From contig NZ_CP016076.1 in NCBI RefSeq assembly GCF_001941625.1, forward strand, positions 2,480,001-2,544,000: DNA of 64,000 nucleotides, read 5' to 3'. Within the stretch, counting starts at the first letter, position 1; each line of letters opens with the position of its first letter. The notes beneath the pieces were generated by a model. It ran no database searches, was not told the origin of the DNA, and saw nothing but the letters and a program-made list of their open reading frames with translations. Shown in pieces: positions 1 to 8,792 of this stretch. This stretch comes from Actinoalloteichus fjordicus (lineage in GTDB: Bacteria > Actinomycetota > Actinomycetes > Mycobacteriales > Pseudonocardiaceae). The translations under genes were made by a program, and so were the position numbers.

Positions 1-377
1 ACTCCGACCTCGCCCTGATTCGTCGTCAGCGTGGCCTCGACGGTGCCCTCGGCGGGCGTCGGATCGACGTCCTCGGGGACCGCGACCTCCTTGGCGGGCG
101 GCTCGCCGCCGATGATGTAGCCGCAGGGGCCCTCGGTGGTCTCGGTCGGGGGCATCTCGTCCGAGGCGGCGGGCGGATCGGTCTGTCCGGCGGCCTCCGC
201 GTCGTCGCCCCCGCCCTGGGTGGCGAAGAAGTAGACGAGGCCGACGACCAGGACCGTCCCCAGCACCGTCGCGCTCATCGCGATCGTGCGACGGCGTTTG
301 GCACGTTGGGCACGGCGTTGGAGCTGCCGTTCAAGCTTCCGCTTGGCGGCTGCGCGACGTTGCTCGTTGGTGGGCAC
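1..377 (-). CDS. Membrane-anchored peptidyl-prolyl cis-trans isomerase (cyclophilin type), 5' part
   Basis: Only the first 125 codons are in the window; the gene runs off the left edge. The start is GTG at 377-375, with a GGAGGGAG ribosome site about 5 bases upstream. The N-terminus (MPTNEQRRAAAKRKLERQLQ) is a strongly basic helix typical of actinobacterial cyclophilins. One membrane segment follows at about residues 33-52, then an acidic Pro/Glu linker. The last visible residues (ATLTTNQGEVG) match the first strand of a cyclophilin domain. The catalytic domain is outside the window, so the function rests on the N-terminal family signature. The enzyme would catalyse proline isomerisation outside the membrane. 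In many actinomycetes this gene sits divergent from a metallo-beta-lactamase-fold hydrolase, as here. Confidence 0.8.
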   Translation of the reverse strand, partial: MPTNEQRRAAAKRKLERQLQRRAQRAKRRRTIAMSATVLGTVLVVGLVYFFATQGGGDDAEAAGQTDPPAASDEMPPTETTEGPCGYIIGGEPPAKEVAVPEDVDPTPAEGTVEATLTTNQGEVG

Positions 378-535
378 CGGCTCCCTCCTAGGGATGCTGG
401 AGACGGGGGTGGCAGGCGGCAGTCTAGAGCGCCCGGGTGTGGTCTGTGTGTACCGGGAGGCGCCGGCTAGGCTGACCTGTCTGCGGGGCTGGTCGACGAC
501 TCGCCCCGATCACCGGTTCACACGAAAGGCACCTC

Positions 536-1237
536 GTGCTCGTCGTCGGCTTCCCCAGCGGTCCGTTGCAGGCTAACTGCTATCTGCTCGCCGGTGGACC
601 GGACAGACCGTGCGTGATCATCGATCCAGGTCAGCATGTCATGGGGGAGCTGGCCGACAGGCTGACCGAGCATCGGCTGACTCCCGTGGCCGTCCTGCTG
701 ACCCACGGCCACTTCGACCACGCCTACTCGGCGACCGAGGTGTCCGAGGCGTACGACATCCCGGTGTGGGTGCATCCCGGCGACCGGACGCTGCTGTCCG
801 AGCCCCTGCGCGGCGTCGGCTCGGAGCTGGCCAGACTGCTCGGACCCGAACTGGCGATGAGCGAGCCGCAGCGGATCGCCGAGCTGACCGACGACCAGGC
901 GATGGACCTGGCGGGGCTGCGGATCACGGTCCTGCACACGCCGGGTCATACCGAGGGGTCGGTGTGCTTCCGGGCCGCGACCACAGGGGGCCCTGCCGTG
1001 GACGGCGGCGTCGAGCCGGACGTGCTGGCGGCGGGAGACACCCTCTTCGCGGGCACGGTGGGCCGCACCGACCTGCCCGGCGGCGACCCCCAGACGATGA
1101 TCGAGACACTGCGTCGTCGCATCCTGCCGCTGCCGGACGACCTGGTGGTGCTCCCCGGTCACGGTCCGGCGACGACCATCGGGCGGGAACGGAGCCGCAA
1201 TCCCTTCCTTCGCGGCCTGACCCCTCCGGAGGGCTGA
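536..1237 (+). CDS. Metallo-beta-lactamase-fold hydrolase (glyoxalase II-like)
   Basis: A 233-residue single-domain hydrolase. The metal-binding signature THGHFDHA (HxHxDH) lies near residue 60, a second metal His sits in HTPGHTEGS, the bridging Asp in AAGDTLF, and the last His in VLPGHGP. Length and motif order match the glyoxalase II / YcbL subgroup of dinuclear zinc hydrolases, which act on thioesters such as S-lactoylglutathione. Actinomycetes use mycothiol or bacillithiol-like thiols instead, so the substrate is unknown. The start is GTG at 536 with GAAAGG about 7 bases upstream. The gene is divergent from the cyclophilin gene and no signal peptide is seen, so it is probably cytosolic. 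Confidence 0.88.
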   Translation: MLVVGFPSGPLQANCYLLAGGPDRPCVIIDPGQHVMGELADRLTEHRLTPVAVLLTHGHFDHAYSATEVSEAYDIPVWVHPGDRTLLSEPLRGVGSELARLLGPELAMSEPQRIAELTDDQAMDLAGLRITVLHTPGHTEGSVCFRAATTGGPAVDGGVEPDVLAAGDTLFAGTVGRTDLPGGDPQTMIETLRRRILPLPDDLVVLPGHGPATTIGRERSRNPFLRGLTPPEG

Positions 1238-1412
1238 GCCCTGTCGTCCCGCCGTCCGAAGACGCAGGATGCCGCCCTCCGACGGCCGGCTGTGCGGGAG
1301 CCTCTCCTGACGAGCGGTCCTCGCGGGCTCGAGACCGGGTCTTCGTCGAGCCCCGCTGGCGCTGGTGGATCATGCGAGAGGACACGCCGAAGATGAAGGA
1401 GACATCGATCCG

Positions 1413-2102
1413 GTGACCGAGAACGATCCTGGTGAGCTCGACCGGCCTGGCGGTTCCGATCGGCCCGAACGACCGGCGGTGCCTGCGGGCATCGCGTTGA
1501 ACCTGCTGCCACCGGAGCTTCTCCGCCGCCGCGCGCTGTCGATAGCGCTGGGGGCACTGATCATCGGTGCGGCGATGGGCGGACTGTTCGGCCTGATCGG
1601 CGGGCGGGTCGCCGGGCTGGTGGCGGCGGGGGTGATCACCGTGCCGTTCCTGCTGCTGGCCCTGTCGGAGGCCAGGAAGCGGACGCGGCTGGACGGCCGT
1701 GTCGTGTCCGTCTCGTCCTTCGGCACCCGGCGGGTGGATCTGACCGAGCTGCGCGAGATCGACCTCCTGGTCTCCGATCAGCGCGGGGTGCGCACGGTCG
1801 CCCTGTTGATCCAGGGCCATGGCCGGACCCTGAACGTGGCCCTGGCGATCTACGCGGGCGCAGGCGGCCGGGAACTGGGCATTCTGGAGCTGCGTCGACT
1901 CGCCGACGCGCTGGCGGGCGTCGGGGACACCCGGACGCTGGCGCTGTCTCAGCTGCTCGTCAACCAACTGCGGGCCGAGGCACGCGGCGAGGCTGCGGCG
2001 AACCGACCGCTCTATCAGATCGCCTCGGCAGCGCCCGGCGGACGACTTCCCACGCGTCTCGACCCGGCCGCCGTAGCCCGGTTCGTCGCGACGCTGGACT
2101 GA
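1413..2102 (+). CDS. Small membrane protein of unknown function
   Basis: A 229-residue protein with a charged Pro-rich N-terminus (about 40 residues) and two closely spaced hydrophobic segments at about residues 45-90 (ALSIALGALIIGAAMGGLFG and VAGLVAAGVITVPFLLLAL). A soluble C-terminal domain of about 140 residues follows, whose alternating strands (RVVSVSSFGTRRVDLTELREI) resemble a PH-like or bPH fold; this is inference only. I chose GTG at 1413 because AAGGAGA lies 10 bases upstream; longer in-frame extensions have no ribosome site. I do not recognise a named family. A stem-loop lies directly after the stop codon. Confidence 0.75.
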   Translation: MTENDPGELDRPGGSDRPERPAVPAGIALNLLPPELLRRRALSIALGALIIGAAMGGLFGLIGGRVAGLVAAGVITVPFLLLALSEARKRTRLDGRVVSVSSFGTRRVDLTELREIDLLVSDQRGVRTVALLIQGHGRTLNVALAIYAGAGGRELGILELRRLADALAGVGDTRTLALSQLLVNQLRAEARGEAAANRPLYQIASAAPGGRLPTRLDPAAVARFVATLD

Positions 2103-2108
2103 TGCCGG

Positions 2109-2148
2109 GCCGGTGAGCCGTGGCCGGGCGGGTGAGCCACGGTCCGGC
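2109..2148 (+). terminator. Stem-loop after the membrane protein gene
   Basis: CCGTGGC (2118-2124) pairs with GCCACGG (2136-2142), and an outer GCCGG/CCGGC pair extends it to 2109-2148. It begins 7 bases after the stop codon. There is no T tract, as is common in high-GC genomes. Confidence 0.5.
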
Positions 2149-2541
2149 AGGCCGGGGTCGCAGGTCGTTCGACGCGCGGCGAGTGCGGCTGGCGGATCGT
2201 GCCGCGCCGCATCTCGGCCTATGGGGTGAGCCCGGCTGCGTTCGCCCGGCCGCCCACGACCGGCCGAGGTCGTCTGAAGCGGATCGCCTGGGCAGGTGAA
2301 CGCAGACCTCCTGCGGACCCCACCTGCGCGACGCCGCATCTGACCGGATCGGCGGGTCAGCGAGCGACGCCGCCGGGCCTGCTGCGTCGGCGCCCACTCC
2401 GGAGCACAGACGCAGTGCGGACGACGCAGTGTCGGCAGGGGAGCCCGTCGGGTAGCAGCCCGGGCCGGAGCGGGGCGTTCGAGACGAGGACGAGGCGGTC
2501 TGGGCTCAGACGATCTCCACGGACGAACCGCAGGACCGGCG
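2149..2541. other. Gap between convergent genes
   Basis: About 390 bases between the stem-loop and the end of the YibE/F gene. It is open in several frames, but no frame has a ribosome site, a family signature or a plausible composition. I see no feature here. Confidence 0.4.
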
Positions 2542-5064
2542 CTATCGAGGGGCCCCGTCCGGCGGCGGTCGCCTCGGTCGTTGCGGCCGCCGCGTCGTCG
2601 TGTCCCGAGACTGCTGGGCAGGCTCGCCGGCAGCGGCTGCCGACCTCGGGTCCGCCCCGGTCTCGGGCGGTCCCGCCCGCCTGCCGCGATCCGGGCGCGG
2701 CCTGCCCTCGCGGGGCGGCGGCTCGTCCGCAGCGCCTGCTCCGCCGTCGTCCGCCGCCCTCCCTCGCGAGGCTGCCTGCGGCCCCGCAGCCTCCCTGCTC
2801 ACCGCCCCTCGCGGCGGCGTGTCGGACGGACCTGCGGTCGGAGCCTCGGCAGGCGGCGCCGTTGTTCTCGACCGGGTCCCGGGTCGCTCAGGCCGGACCG
2901 TCGCCGTTCGCCCGGCTCCACGAGTCTGCCGGGCACCGCCGGACGCCGCCGTGGGTCGAGCCGAGTCCGGACGCGGCGCCGCATCCGCGCCGTCGTCCGC
3001 CGCCGCGTCCTCGTCGGGATCGGCGGCGTCCCGGCCGTCGGGGTCGTCCGGACCGTCGTACTCGGCCGTGCCTGCCCGGCCGGGCGGTTCCCTGGTGATC
3101 ACCAGCGCGGCGAGCGCCGTGGTGATCGGGACGGCGGCCACCAGACCGATGCTGCCGACGAGCGTTCGGACGATCTCCTGGGCGACGACCTGCGCGCCGA
3201 CCAGGGTCGACAGGTCGACGCCGGACAGCGAGTAGGCCAGCAAGAGTGGCAATGCCGCACCCGCGTAGGCCAGCGCGAGGGTGTTCACGGCCGCCGAGAT
3301 GTGGTCTCGGCCGATGCGCACCCCGGCGGCATAAAGCGCTCGCCAGCCCATCGACGGGTTTGCCTTGCGCAGTTCCCAGACGGCGCTGGTCTGGCTGATG
3401 GTCATGTCGTCGAGGACACCGAGCGCGCCGATGATCACCCCGGCGAGCAGCAGACCCCTGGCATCGACGTCGGTGCCCAGGATGGTGATGAGGTTGACGG
3501 TCTCCTCGTCCAGCCCGGTGAGGTGGGTCAGCTCGGCGAACAGGATGCCCAGCCCGGCGATCAGCGCCAGGCTGAGCAGGGTGCCCAGCACGGCGGCCGA
3601 GGTCCTGGCCGAGATGCCGTGCGTCAGATAGAGGACGACGAACATGATCAGCCCCGCGCCCACCACCGCGACGGTGACGGCGTTCTCGCCCGCCAGGATC
3701 GCGGGCATGATGAACGTCGTCAGCACGCCGAAGCTCACCGCGAGCCCCGCGAGCGCTGTCAGGCCCTTCCACCGGGCCAGCAGCAGCACGGACGCGGCGA
3801 ACAGGACCGCCAGCCACAGCAGGGAGCCGCCCCGCTGGAAGTCCACGATGCGATAGGACGTGGGCTCGGTCGGCTCGGCCCCCGCGTAGGACAGCACGAC
3901 CTGGTCGCCCTGTTCGAAGGTGGGCGTGCTCGGCTCGAAGGCGATGACCTGGCCGATGGTCTGCCCGGCCGCCTCGCCGTCGTCGAGCCGTACCTCGAGC
4001 ACCTGGCATTCCGACTCGTCCGGATTCGTGCCGATGTCGGGCGACGCCTGCTCGGCTCCGGACTGACAGCTCCCCACGGCTGCGGAGACGACCTCGCCGT
4101 TCACCGGCTGCTGGAAGAAGCCCAGATCGCTCTCCGAGCGGGGCTGCTCGCCGAAGGGATAGAGCAGCAGCACCCCCAGCACGGTGGCGAGTGCGGCCGG
4201 GACCAGCAGCACGGCCAGCAGGAGGCGGACCCGCGAGGACGACGGCCCGGCGGGGCCGTGCCCGTGGCCGTGGCCGTGCCCCACGGAGCCCGCGCCGCGT
4301 CGTGCGCCGCGTCGCGCGGCCTGCTCCGCCGAGGGCGCGTCCGCATCGGCCTCTCGCCGTGCTGTCTCGGCGCCGCGCCGCCGCTCGGGACGTCGGGCCG
4401 GTCTGCGTTCGGCAGGGGCGTCCTCGTTCATAGCGGCTGCCGCGTGCCGGTCCTCGGCCCCGCCGCGCCGGGGCCTGCCCGGCGGGTCGTCGCGCCGCTG
4501 AGCCTCGGCTGGTCGACCTGACGGCTGCTCCGCGCCGCGTTCCCCGCCCGGGGATCGGCGACCTCGATCGCCGCCGCCGGAGCGAGGTCGTCGCGCCGCG
4601 TCCCCAGCCGGTCGCGACCGGCCACCCGGGCTGTCCGCCTGCGGGTCGCCCGCCTGCCCTGCCCGGCCGCCTGGCGGCTCGGCCTCGCGGTGTGCGCGCG
4701 GCTCCGATGTCTCCTCGCGATCAGCAGGCGGGCGGCCGCCCGCCGAGGGCTGCCCCTCGCCGCCGTCGCCGGTCCGTCTCGGCCTGCGCCGGTTCGGCGG
4801 CGCACCGGCCCCGCCATCCGGCGGCCTCGCCCGTCCGCCGCTCGGCGGCCTGTCGTGCCTGCGGGGCTCCTCGGCCTCGCCGGGTTCGGCGGGTCGGGAT
4901 CGACGAACCTCGGGCGGCGGCCCGCCGTCGTCGGGGCGGCCTCGACGGCGCGGGGTCCCCTCGGCATCGACCGAGGGGAATTCGTCGGTCGTCTCGCCGG
5001 GCGGCGGGACATCGGGGGAGGGGGGACGCCCGAACCAGTCGTCGCCCCGGCGTTCGTCGCTCAC
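2542..5064 (-). CDS. YibE/F-family membrane protein with long disordered tails
   Basis: An 840-residue protein. Residues 1 to about 270 are Arg/Pro/Gly/Glu-rich and predicted disordered. A first membrane helix lies at about 276-300 (LLLAVLLVPAALATVLGVLL), followed by an extracytoplasmic loop (about 305-405). A block of seven or so membrane helices (about 410-650) contains LGALGVLDDMTISQTSAVWE, the hallmark of the YibE/F family. The last 185 residues are again disordered and charged. YibE/F proteins are polytopic membrane proteins of unclear role. The start is GTG at 5064 with a weak AGGG upstream. An internal ATG at 4431 would remove most of the N-terminal tail, so the true start is uncertain. 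The transmembrane core and family call are firm. Confidence 0.82.
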   Translation of the reverse strand: MSDERRGDDWFGRPPSPDVPPPGETTDEFPSVDAEGTPRRRGRPDDGGPPPEVRRSRPAEPGEAEEPRRHDRPPSGGRARPPDGGAGAPPNRRRPRRTGDGGEGQPSAGGRPPADREETSEPRAHREAEPPGGRAGQAGDPQADSPGGRSRPAGDAARRPRSGGGDRGRRSPGGERGAEQPSGRPAEAQRRDDPPGRPRRGGAEDRHAAAAMNEDAPAERRPARRPERRRGAETARREADADAPSAEQAARRGARRGAGSVGHGHGHGHGPAGPSSSRVRLLLAVLLVPAALATVLGVLLLYPFGEQPRSESDLGFFQQPVNGEVVSAAVGSCQSGAEQASPDIGTNPDESECQVLEVRLDDGEAAGQTIGQVIAFEPSTPTFEQGDQVVLSYAGAEPTEPTSYRIVDFQRGGSLLWLAVLFAASVLLLARWKGLTALAGLAVSFGVLTTFIMPAILAGENAVTVAVVGAGLIMFVVLYLTHGISARTSAAVLGTLLSLALIAGLGILFAELTHLTGLDEETVNLITILGTDVDARGLLLAGVIIGALGVLDDMTISQTSAVWELRKANPSMGWRALYAAGVRIGRDHISAAVNTLALAYAGAALPLLLAYSLSGVDLSTLVGAQVVAQEIVRTLVGSIGLVAAVPITTALAALVITREPPGRAGTAEYDGPDDPDGRDAADPDEDAAADDGADAAPRPDSARPTAASGGARQTRGAGRTATVRPERPGTRSRTTAPPAEAPTAGPSDTPPRGAVSREAAGPQAASRGRAADDGGAGAADEPPPREGRPRPDRGRRAGPPETGADPRSAAAAGEPAQQSRDTTTRRPQRPRRPPPDGAPR

Positions 5065-5453
5065 ACGACCCTGCCAACCGGCCTCACGTCGATCATTCCG
5101 CGCATCTTATGGGGTGGACGACATCACGGCGCGGTCAGCGCGACCGCCCGGCTGCCGCGGCGGCTTCGGGGGCATACGCTGCGAAGACGTTCCGATCGAG
5201 GGCCGCAGCGGGAGCCCGTGGCGGCGCGACCGCCGATCCCGTCGAGATCGACCACGACGGTCGAGCACCGGGCGGGTAGGCTGGTCGCTGCGTGTGAACA
5301 GACGCGAGGCTGGAGTCACTCCCCGGTGCACATGAGTGGCGGTTCCGCCGCAGGGTTGAGGCACTCCTGTTCATCGATCACCGAACGCCTCCGACGCCCG
5401 CGATGTCGAGCGTCCTCACCATGCCGAGCCGGGCGGCAGAACCGAGGACCGTC
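5065..5453. other. Divergent intergenic region
   Basis: Separates the YibE/F gene from the plus-strand gene at 5454. I find no tRNA-like fold and no convincing small gene. It must carry both promoters, but I cannot place -10/-35 elements with confidence. Confidence 0.4.
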
Positions 5454-6521
5454 ATGTCACGAACTTCTCTGACCGATCGACTCGTCGCCTTGCGTCGCGA
5501 CTACACCGGCGAGAACACCGGCGAGGCCGCCCCCGAGGTGGCCGCCGCCCTCGCCCGACTCACCCGCGCGCAGCGGGAGTCCCTGGTCGACGTTCTGCGC
5601 TCAGACGATGCCGCGCTCGAGGGAATGAGCGTCGGCGAGCCGGTCCGCCGGGCACTGTTCCCGATCGCCGAGACGGCGGGCCAACGGCGGCTGGAGTCCG
5701 CCCTGCTGACGGCCGCGACGCGGGTGGTCGATCACCTGCATCTCCGCCCGCCCGCGACCCTGCTGCGGCCCGCGCACGCCTTGCGCGCCGTGCGCCCGAC
5801 GGCGGCCGGTCTTGTCCTGCACCTGCGACCGGACGCGCTCGGACCGCTGCTCGTCGAGCTCCTGCCCGGAACCGGCCCGAACGGCCTCGCCGGGCTCGCG
5901 GGCCTGCGCTACCGGCGCAGACATCGATCGGTCGAGCTGATCCTGCTCGGCGACGAGACGCCGGGGCGGGCCGTGCTGGCGGGAGTGACCGGGCGGAGTT
6001 GGCAGGCGGGCATCGCGTTCGTGCGACGGTGGACGGCGGAGACCGGACGCGGCACGCGGCTGTCCGGCGCGGACCTCGCCGATGGGCTCGGCGAGGAGGA
6101 ACGACGGCAGCGTGCGGCGGCCGCACCGGACCCCGGCGGCCTCGGCAGCGCCCTGCTCCGGCGCAGCGGGCTGCTCTCGGCCGGACTCTGGTTCACGGCC
6201 TGGGAGTACCCGGCGTCAGGGGTTGCGGCCGGGGACGGCGAGCAGGGCGACTGGTGGTGGGAGTGGGCAGGCGGCCCCGAACCCGTCGACGTCCACCGGC
6301 GGCTGCGACATCCGATCCTGGGCCTGCCCGACCCGGTCGGCGTCCTGCTGTCCGGTGACGGGCGTATTCCCACTCGTCGGCGTGCTGATGCGCGCCCGGG
6401 ACCGACGGTGTGGCTGCGCACGGTCCCGGCCCCCACCGAACAGGACGAACGACGCCTGGCCTCCTTCGCGTGGCCCGCCGAGTTCCAGGCCTGGCGGGAG
6501 TGGGACTCCCGGATCGGCTGA
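5454..6521 (+). CDS. Protein of unknown function
   Basis: A 355-residue soluble protein with no signal peptide or membrane segment, rich in Arg, Leu and Trp. The N-terminus (MSRTSLTDRLVALRRDYTGE) is helical. The C-terminal half has several Trp-rich stretches (EQGDWWWEWAGG, WPAEFQAWREWD). I chose ATG at 5454, with GAGG about 8 bases upstream, over an in-frame ATG at 5403 that has no ribosome site. I do not recognise the family. The gene is monocistronic between a divergent YibE/F gene and a long gap. Confidence 0.65.
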   Translation: MSRTSLTDRLVALRRDYTGENTGEAAPEVAAALARLTRAQRESLVDVLRSDDAALEGMSVGEPVRRALFPIAETAGQRRLESALLTAATRVVDHLHLRPPATLLRPAHALRAVRPTAAGLVLHLRPDALGPLLVELLPGTGPNGLAGLAGLRYRRRHRSVELILLGDETPGRAVLAGVTGRSWQAGIAFVRRWTAETGRGTRLSGADLADGLGEEERRQRAAAAPDPGGLGSALLRRSGLLSAGLWFTAWEYPASGVAAGDGEQGDWWWEWAGGPEPVDVHRRLRHPILGLPDPVGVLLSGDGRIPTRRRADARPGPTVWLRTVPAPTEQDERRLASFAWPAEFQAWREWDSRIG

Positions 6522-7106
6522 TCGGGGCCGGACCCTCGATCTCGCGGCCGCGTCGGCGCACTGCCCGCGAGACGTCGGGGCGGCCGGTTCAGCCGAGTGC
6601 CGTCCGCCCCGACGTGCCCACGCGCCCGGCGAATCAGCGATCGGCGGGACCGAACTCCTGGATGACACGGCCGCTGTGGCGCGAGTCAAGCGGGGGAGAA
6701 GACGTGGCACGGCTGGGGCCATCGCCACCCCGGACCGCGCCGCCCCCGGACTGCGCGGACTCGGCCCGGCCGGGCCGCAGGGCGCAGGCACGCCCGGAAT
6801 CGCCGCCGGGAACCGCTGTCGGCCTGGCGGGTCTCCGCGCGGCGACCGCGCGCTCCGCTGCACTGCGTCGCACGCACACTTCGTAGACTCTGGTGCCGTC
6901 GTCGTCGGCTGGGCGCGGACGCCGACTCTCCCGAGGTGCCCGGGGCAGCCTGGCCGGTCTCGATCTGCCGGGTGAGCCCAGCGGTGCGCCGGTACACCCG
7001 GCGGTGGTCGGCGATTCCGGCCCCGTCGCTGCGTAGGCTGACGATCGAGAGAAGGCCGACCGACCCGCCAGGGCCGATCCACGAAGGAAGGACCGGCGCG
7101 AGTGCG
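6522..7106. other. Gap before the acyltransferase gene
   Basis: About 585 bases. Frames are open on both strands only because of base composition, and none has a start with a ribosome site or a recognisable product. No RNA gene or strong stem-loop was seen. Confidence 0.4.
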
Positions 7107-8300
7107 ATGAAGAGGTCGGCGGCAGGCTCCCCCCTCGGCAGGATCGGCCGCCTCGCGGCGCAGGCCGACGGCGACCGGGACCGGGTGGTGGATCTGCTGC
7201 GGGCGGCGAGCATCGTGGTGGTGATCCTCTGGCACTGGACGCTCTCGGTCACCCAGCAGCGTGCCGACGGCGTGCTCGTCATGCCCAACCCCATCCCGCA
7301 GATCCCCTTCGGCTGGGCGGCCACCTGGCTCCTCCAGGTGATGCCGGTGTTCTTCCTGGTCGGCGGGTACGCCAACCTCGCGGGCTGGCGATCGGTTCGA
7401 CGAGCGGGCGGCGGCACCGGACTCTTCCTCTCGCGCCGGGTGCGGCGACTCCTCATCCCGGTCGTGGTGTTCCTGATCGTGTGGGCGGTGGTCGAGACGG
7501 TGCTGTGGGCGGTGGGGCTGACGGGGGTGGCGGTCTACGGCCCGGTGCTCGTCTCGCCGCTGTGGTTCATCGCCGTCTACCTGGTCGCCGTGCTCCTCGT
7601 TCCCCTCACCGCGCGGCTGCACGAACGGTGTCCACTCCCGACCCTGGCTGCGCTCGGTATCGCGGTCGCCCTGTTCGACTTCGGCCGATTCGCGCTGGGC
7701 ATCTCGGCGCTCGCCTGGGTGAACACGGTGCTGATCTGGATCTTCGTGCACCAGCTCGGCTACTTCCACCGCGACGGCACCCTGCCCGGCCTCGCCAGGA
7801 GCAGGCTGCTCCTGCTGACGGTCGGCGCACTGGCGGGGCTCGTGCTGCTGACCGGTCCGCTGGGGTATCCCCGGTCGATGGTCGCGCACGAGGGTGCGGA
7901 GCTGAGCAACATGTATCCGACGACGGCGGTGATCGCGGTGCTCGGCGTCTTCCAACTCGGCGTGCTGATGCTGGCCGGGCCGTTCCTCGCGCGCTGGCTG
8001 CAGCGCCGCCGGGTCTGGACGGCGGTCGTGGCGGCGAACATGGTGATCATGACGATGTTCGTCTGGCACATGACGGCCCTGCTGCTCGCCCTGGGCACCT
8101 ACCACGCACTCGGGTTCGAACTGCTCCGGGAGCCGACGGCCGAGTGGTGGGCTCAGCGGCCGGTCTGGCTGCTGCTGCCTGCGGTGTTCCTCGCCCTCTT
8201 GGTCGTCGTCTTCCACCGGGCCGAGACCGGGTCGCGGCGACCGAGGGCGGACCCGGGGACCGCCCTCGGCACCGCAGCAGGTCGGGGCCCTGACGCCTGA
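7107..8300 (+). CDS. Acyltransferase-3 family membrane protein
   Basis: A 397-residue polytopic membrane protein of about ten helices. The N-terminal part (RVVDLLRAASIVVVILWHW) carries the R-x-x-D-x-L-R-x...H pattern of acyltransferase-3 enzymes; in that family the His is essential for acyl transfer to sugars, lipids or antibiotics. Later helices include PVFFLVGGYANL and LSNMYPTTAVIAVLGVFQLG, also typical. I chose ATG at 7107, with AAGGAAGGA about 14 bases upstream, over longer in-frame extensions. The substrate cannot be told; no polysaccharide or glycolipid genes lie next to it. The last 25 residues are cytoplasmic and charged. Confidence 0.85.
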   Translation: MKRSAAGSPLGRIGRLAAQADGDRDRVVDLLRAASIVVVILWHWTLSVTQQRADGVLVMPNPIPQIPFGWAATWLLQVMPVFFLVGGYANLAGWRSVRRAGGGTGLFLSRRVRRLLIPVVVFLIVWAVVETVLWAVGLTGVAVYGPVLVSPLWFIAVYLVAVLLVPLTARLHERCPLPTLAALGIAVALFDFGRFALGISALAWVNTVLIWIFVHQLGYFHRDGTLPGLARSRLLLLTVGALAGLVLLTGPLGYPRSMVAHEGAELSNMYPTTAVIAVLGVFQLGVLMLAGPFLARWLQRRRVWTAVVAANMVIMTMFVWHMTALLLALGTYHALGFELLREPTAEWWAQRPVWLLLPAVFLALLVVVFHRAETGSRRPRADPGTALGTAAGRGPDA

Positions 8301-8792
8301 GGCCGGGACGGCCCTGGGCGAATCCGGCCGCATCACGACCGGCAGTGCTCGCCACACCACCGCCGGCCGAGGCCTCGCGCGCGCCGGGGCGCGTTCACCA
8401 CCTGCGGAGACCGCTGCGGTTCCGACGCGACGCCCGACGGCCGGGGCCTGCGCACCGTCGGACGCCGGTGGTGTCGGGGTGCGATCCTCAGCCGCCGCTG
8501 AGGTCCTCCGGTGGACCAGGCAGGAGCCGCGTTCGGTGCAGCCGGGGCGGCTCCCACTCCGCCGCGGCCCGCCGAGCGCTCGGCCGGTGACAGCGCCCCC
8601 GGAGTGCGCCCGCGCCGCTGATCGCCTCCGCACCTCGGCCACGACGACGCCGATCCCTCCCACCGCCAGAACCAGCCGACTTGCTGCGTCCCGATCTCGC
8701 GGGGATATCGAGGGTGGGCGTGTGCACCGGACAGGCTGACCACGGCGGGGTGCGGGGTCCGAACCGGGGTGCACCGGCTCGCACCCCGTAGA
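8301..8792. other. Gap between convergent genes, with one hairpin
   Basis: About 490 bases between the ends of the acyltransferase and TPR genes. It contains a perfect 7-bp hairpin CCTCAGC-CGCC-GCTGAGG (8486-8503) that could end transcription of either gene. No gene was recognised. Confidence 0.4.

Noticed and set aside
924-2339. Long minus-strand open frame across the MBL hydrolase and membrane protein genes
   Set aside because: Arg/Pro-rich shadow frame with no ribosome site or family signature; it covers two well-supported plus-strand genes.
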